Shown here piece by piece: positions 61,426 through 64,000 of a stretch of 64,000 nt of DNA. The stretch's first letter is position 1; each line of letters begins with the position of its first letter. The stretch lies in the NCBI GenBank assembly GCA_023079485.1, contig CM041083.1, positions 168,475,400-168,539,399 of the forward strand, read 5' to 3'. The stretch is from Archilochus colubris (lineage: Eukaryota; Chordata; Aves; Apodiformes; Trochilidae). The notes below the pieces were generated by a model, which saw only the letters and a program-made list of their open reading frames with translations, was not told the DNA's origin and made no database searches. The position numbers and the translations under genes are program-made.

Positions 61426-64000
61426 CAAAAATAAATGTTAATGTTGCCTCAGACCATAACACACAGACTACCACTTCAGTCATCAAGGCCTTTTTTTTAG
61501 CTCGCTTCAGACTTCATATATGGTGCCAAATCCATTCTAAGGAATAGAATAGCAGAGAGAGACTATAAATTGCAATGGTGAGACTTTTTGAATTGTCTCT
61601 TCTCTCCTCTTACTATTCTAAAATCTGGCAATAAGAAAAATAATAATTTTCCTTTCAGGTCTGCATTCTGTACTCTTAAAATAAGAGTACTACTATTTGC
61701 CCTGCTCCTGCATGAGAACAACAGCAATTAAATTTGAATGCCATGGGCTAGTATCTGGTCATGTGAATGTATTTTTTAAATTAACACCCAGAAGAACAGT
61801 TTTCATACTGTGAACAAGAAAAAAATGTTTAGTTGTCAGATCCTAAACAATCAAACACCATCAACCCCAATATTAATAATTTTTTATTTATTACTTCATC
61901 TGATTCCTTTCCAACCAAATGGGCTGACACAGAAATAGTCTGCTCACTAATGCTACTGAAGGTTAATATCCCATTTGAGGCTCACTTCATTTGACTTTGG
62001 CTATCTAAAAGTTAGGCAGCTATCTTCTGATAAATACCTAGGTTTCATCAGTTGAGGATCTGGAAGATTCATCTACTCTGTCTTCAATATTTATATCCCT
62101 TTGCCTTGAAGCATCCTGCTACCTTGAGGAGGAGCATGAGTGACAAGCTAAAATTAAACTAATCATAAGGTAGCTAATGTTACCTGAGATTAATCCCTCT
62201 ATATGTAAGACAACTTACCAAGTACCTATAAAATTCTCTCATACTGAGTTTCCCCCTTCAATCATATTGCAGCACCAAGGGTATTTTAAAAGCAGGTCAG
62301 GGTTATATAGCTGGATATACTTCTCTAGTAAAGAAATTACATAACCTGGACTTCATCACAAGTCTCTAGCCATAGGCATGCATGATCTCTCATTCATTTT
62401 ATCAGTTACAGACAGGGTAGCCTCTGTTCTCAGATAATTCCAGTGACATGCACTGGCTGGAGCTGCAGTGCAAGTGGCCACTGATGGCAGTGAGACATCC
62501 CTGGTATTGATAAAGTATAAAATAAGTACCAATCCAAAGCTGATATATCTTCAGAATATCTCCTGGTACTTGCCATAGTTGAAGTGATAAGAGCATGAAA
62601 ACCTGATTTTCAAGTATGGAGGTTTTAACTGAGTGCAACCAGGAGTGGCTCTTACTTTGAAAACATCACACTCCAGCTTCACAAAGCACAGAATGTTGAA
62701 CTAAAGGTGTTCTATGGGCCCTCCTAAACTGAATTATCCTCTGGTCTTGTGCTTTTATGACATTGGTACATTCTGAGTTCTTGGCCTAAGAGAAAATTTA
62801 ACACAGCACTTTGGAATATCCTGTGCCTTGACACTTCTCCCACTTTGTTTCCATGTCTGTGAATGGAACAAATGTTTTAAAATTCATCTATTTCTCAATA
62901 CATTGACACATGTAGACATAAAGAATTACTAACCTTTCCGAAGATAAAACTATGTGTTTGAAATGTTTTCAAGTCCATGACCACCTGCATTCATGTTTGC
63001 TGTACCCATGGTTCAGTACACAACCAGTAGACTGCCTTACCAAATGAACATTTGTGAGAGGTAATAAGACATTTGAAGCTTCCACATGCTTCCAGGAGAA
63101 AGTTATTTAGTGCAGTTGTCACTGTAATTTTGATGCATTAGGAAAGTCATTGTTCATTGGAGCTCAAGACTGTTGCGTTCACCTATGGAGAAGGATGGCT
63201 TGCTGCCAATTTCTCTCTACTGCCAGTGGAATGATACAGAAAGAGTGGCTCACACAAAATCCTTTTTTTTTTTTACTTGTCTTTCCTTCTTTATTTAACT
63301 AAGGGCTTTCTTTAATTGTTCCTTTAATTTCTGAAAAAAAAAAAGAATAAAAGGAAACTAACAAAGATTCTCTTCATGGCTAACTTCTTAAGAAAGCACT
63401 GGGGTACATTCATGTATTGTTTTTAATAAATTAATTCATATATTCTGGTTGTGCTTTCAACTCAACTAGGCATGGATTAATGCTATTTTATTCATACACT
63501 GTAGTGTCTCCCTAGAATTCTGAAACATTATTTAAATGTATATTGCTAAGTAGATGAGGTTTGAAAGGCTTTGGCTAAAGCTGTGCAATACACATTAATT
63601 ATCCAATTACTGTCTTGGGTCTGAATTTATATAGGCAATCAATTTACTTAGTTCTTTCTGCACCATTATTGACCAATACACTACAGATGTACATTACATA
63701 TGGATGTAAAATACTATTATAGATACATTAAAGAGAGAGCTTGCAGCAGCTCCTATTTTGCTTGCACAACATCTTCTGAAATAAAAAATATTTTATTCAA
63801 CTTTAAAAAAAATGTTAAAAATTTTCTCCACCATCTTATCATAAATATTTCAGAATAAAAATAGGGGGGGAATTTTTTTTTTTTTTTTCCCCAGGACAGA
63901 CTTAGTCTTCTAACAAGAGTTACTAGGATGCTCTTTTAATCTTAGTTTGTATCAGACTATGAGATTTCTCTAGGTTTCTTTCTCAAGTCAACCATTTGAA
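61426..64000. other. Unique AT-rich sequence to window end
   Basis: Contains a T run near 63261-63273, an A run near 63334-63343, and a G7 and T16 pair at 63864-63888. No exon, RNA gene or recognised repeat. Confidence 0.5.

Noticed and set aside
1..64000. tRNA, rRNA, snRNA, known microRNA or CRISPR sequences
   Set aside because: Looked for by eye and found none. Structured RNAs with unfamiliar sequence could be missed without a covariance search.

Overview
The window looks like nuclear DNA from a bird, most likely one or more long introns or an intergenic stretch. The base composition is AT-rich and I saw no CpG island. The recognisable interspersed repeats are almost all CR1 non-LTR retrotransposons, including one with the short ATTCTATG-type 3' tail typical of avian CR1. 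Two retroviral LTR-like elements are also present. There is no bacterial-style gene density and there are no operons, rRNA, tRNA or CRISPR. I could not recognise any complete host gene.

Layout: 1-346 is an old CR1 3' fragment. 347-11.7 kb is mostly unique sequence with pentanucleotide and poly-A/T microsatellites, one ancient palindromic repeat (8446-8518) and an octamer-bearing block (about 5640-5870) that could be regulatory. 11.7-12.1 kb is a very old CR1 tail. From 12.1 to 44 kb the sequence is mostly unique. It contains the only two plausible coding pieces: candidate internal exons on the minus strand at 38223-38298 and 21935-22046, each with a pyrimidine-tract acceptor, a good GT donor and a single open frame. 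If real, they belong to a minus-strand gene whose intron or introns fill at least 16 kb of the window. The two are not phase-compatible as direct neighbours, so at least one exon would lie between them. I do not recognise the protein.

44.06-44.4 kb is an old CR1 tail. 48362-49904 is the youngest and best preserved element, a 5'-truncated CR1 carrying most of the reverse transcriptase domain with one in-frame stop. 50.5 kb is a short CR1 piece. 55784-56610 is a minus-strand CR1 split by a 300-bp insertion with TG...CA ends, a 5-bp terminal inverted repeat and a perfect 6-bp target duplication, which is a textbook solo LTR. 60720-61425 is a second, unrelated LTR-like block with a polyadenylation signal and a pyrimidine-rich U3. 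The last 2.5 kb is AT-rich unique sequence.

The possible coding content therefore amounts to two unconfirmed exons; everything else that can be named is transposable-element history, microsatellites or short tandem and inverted repeats.
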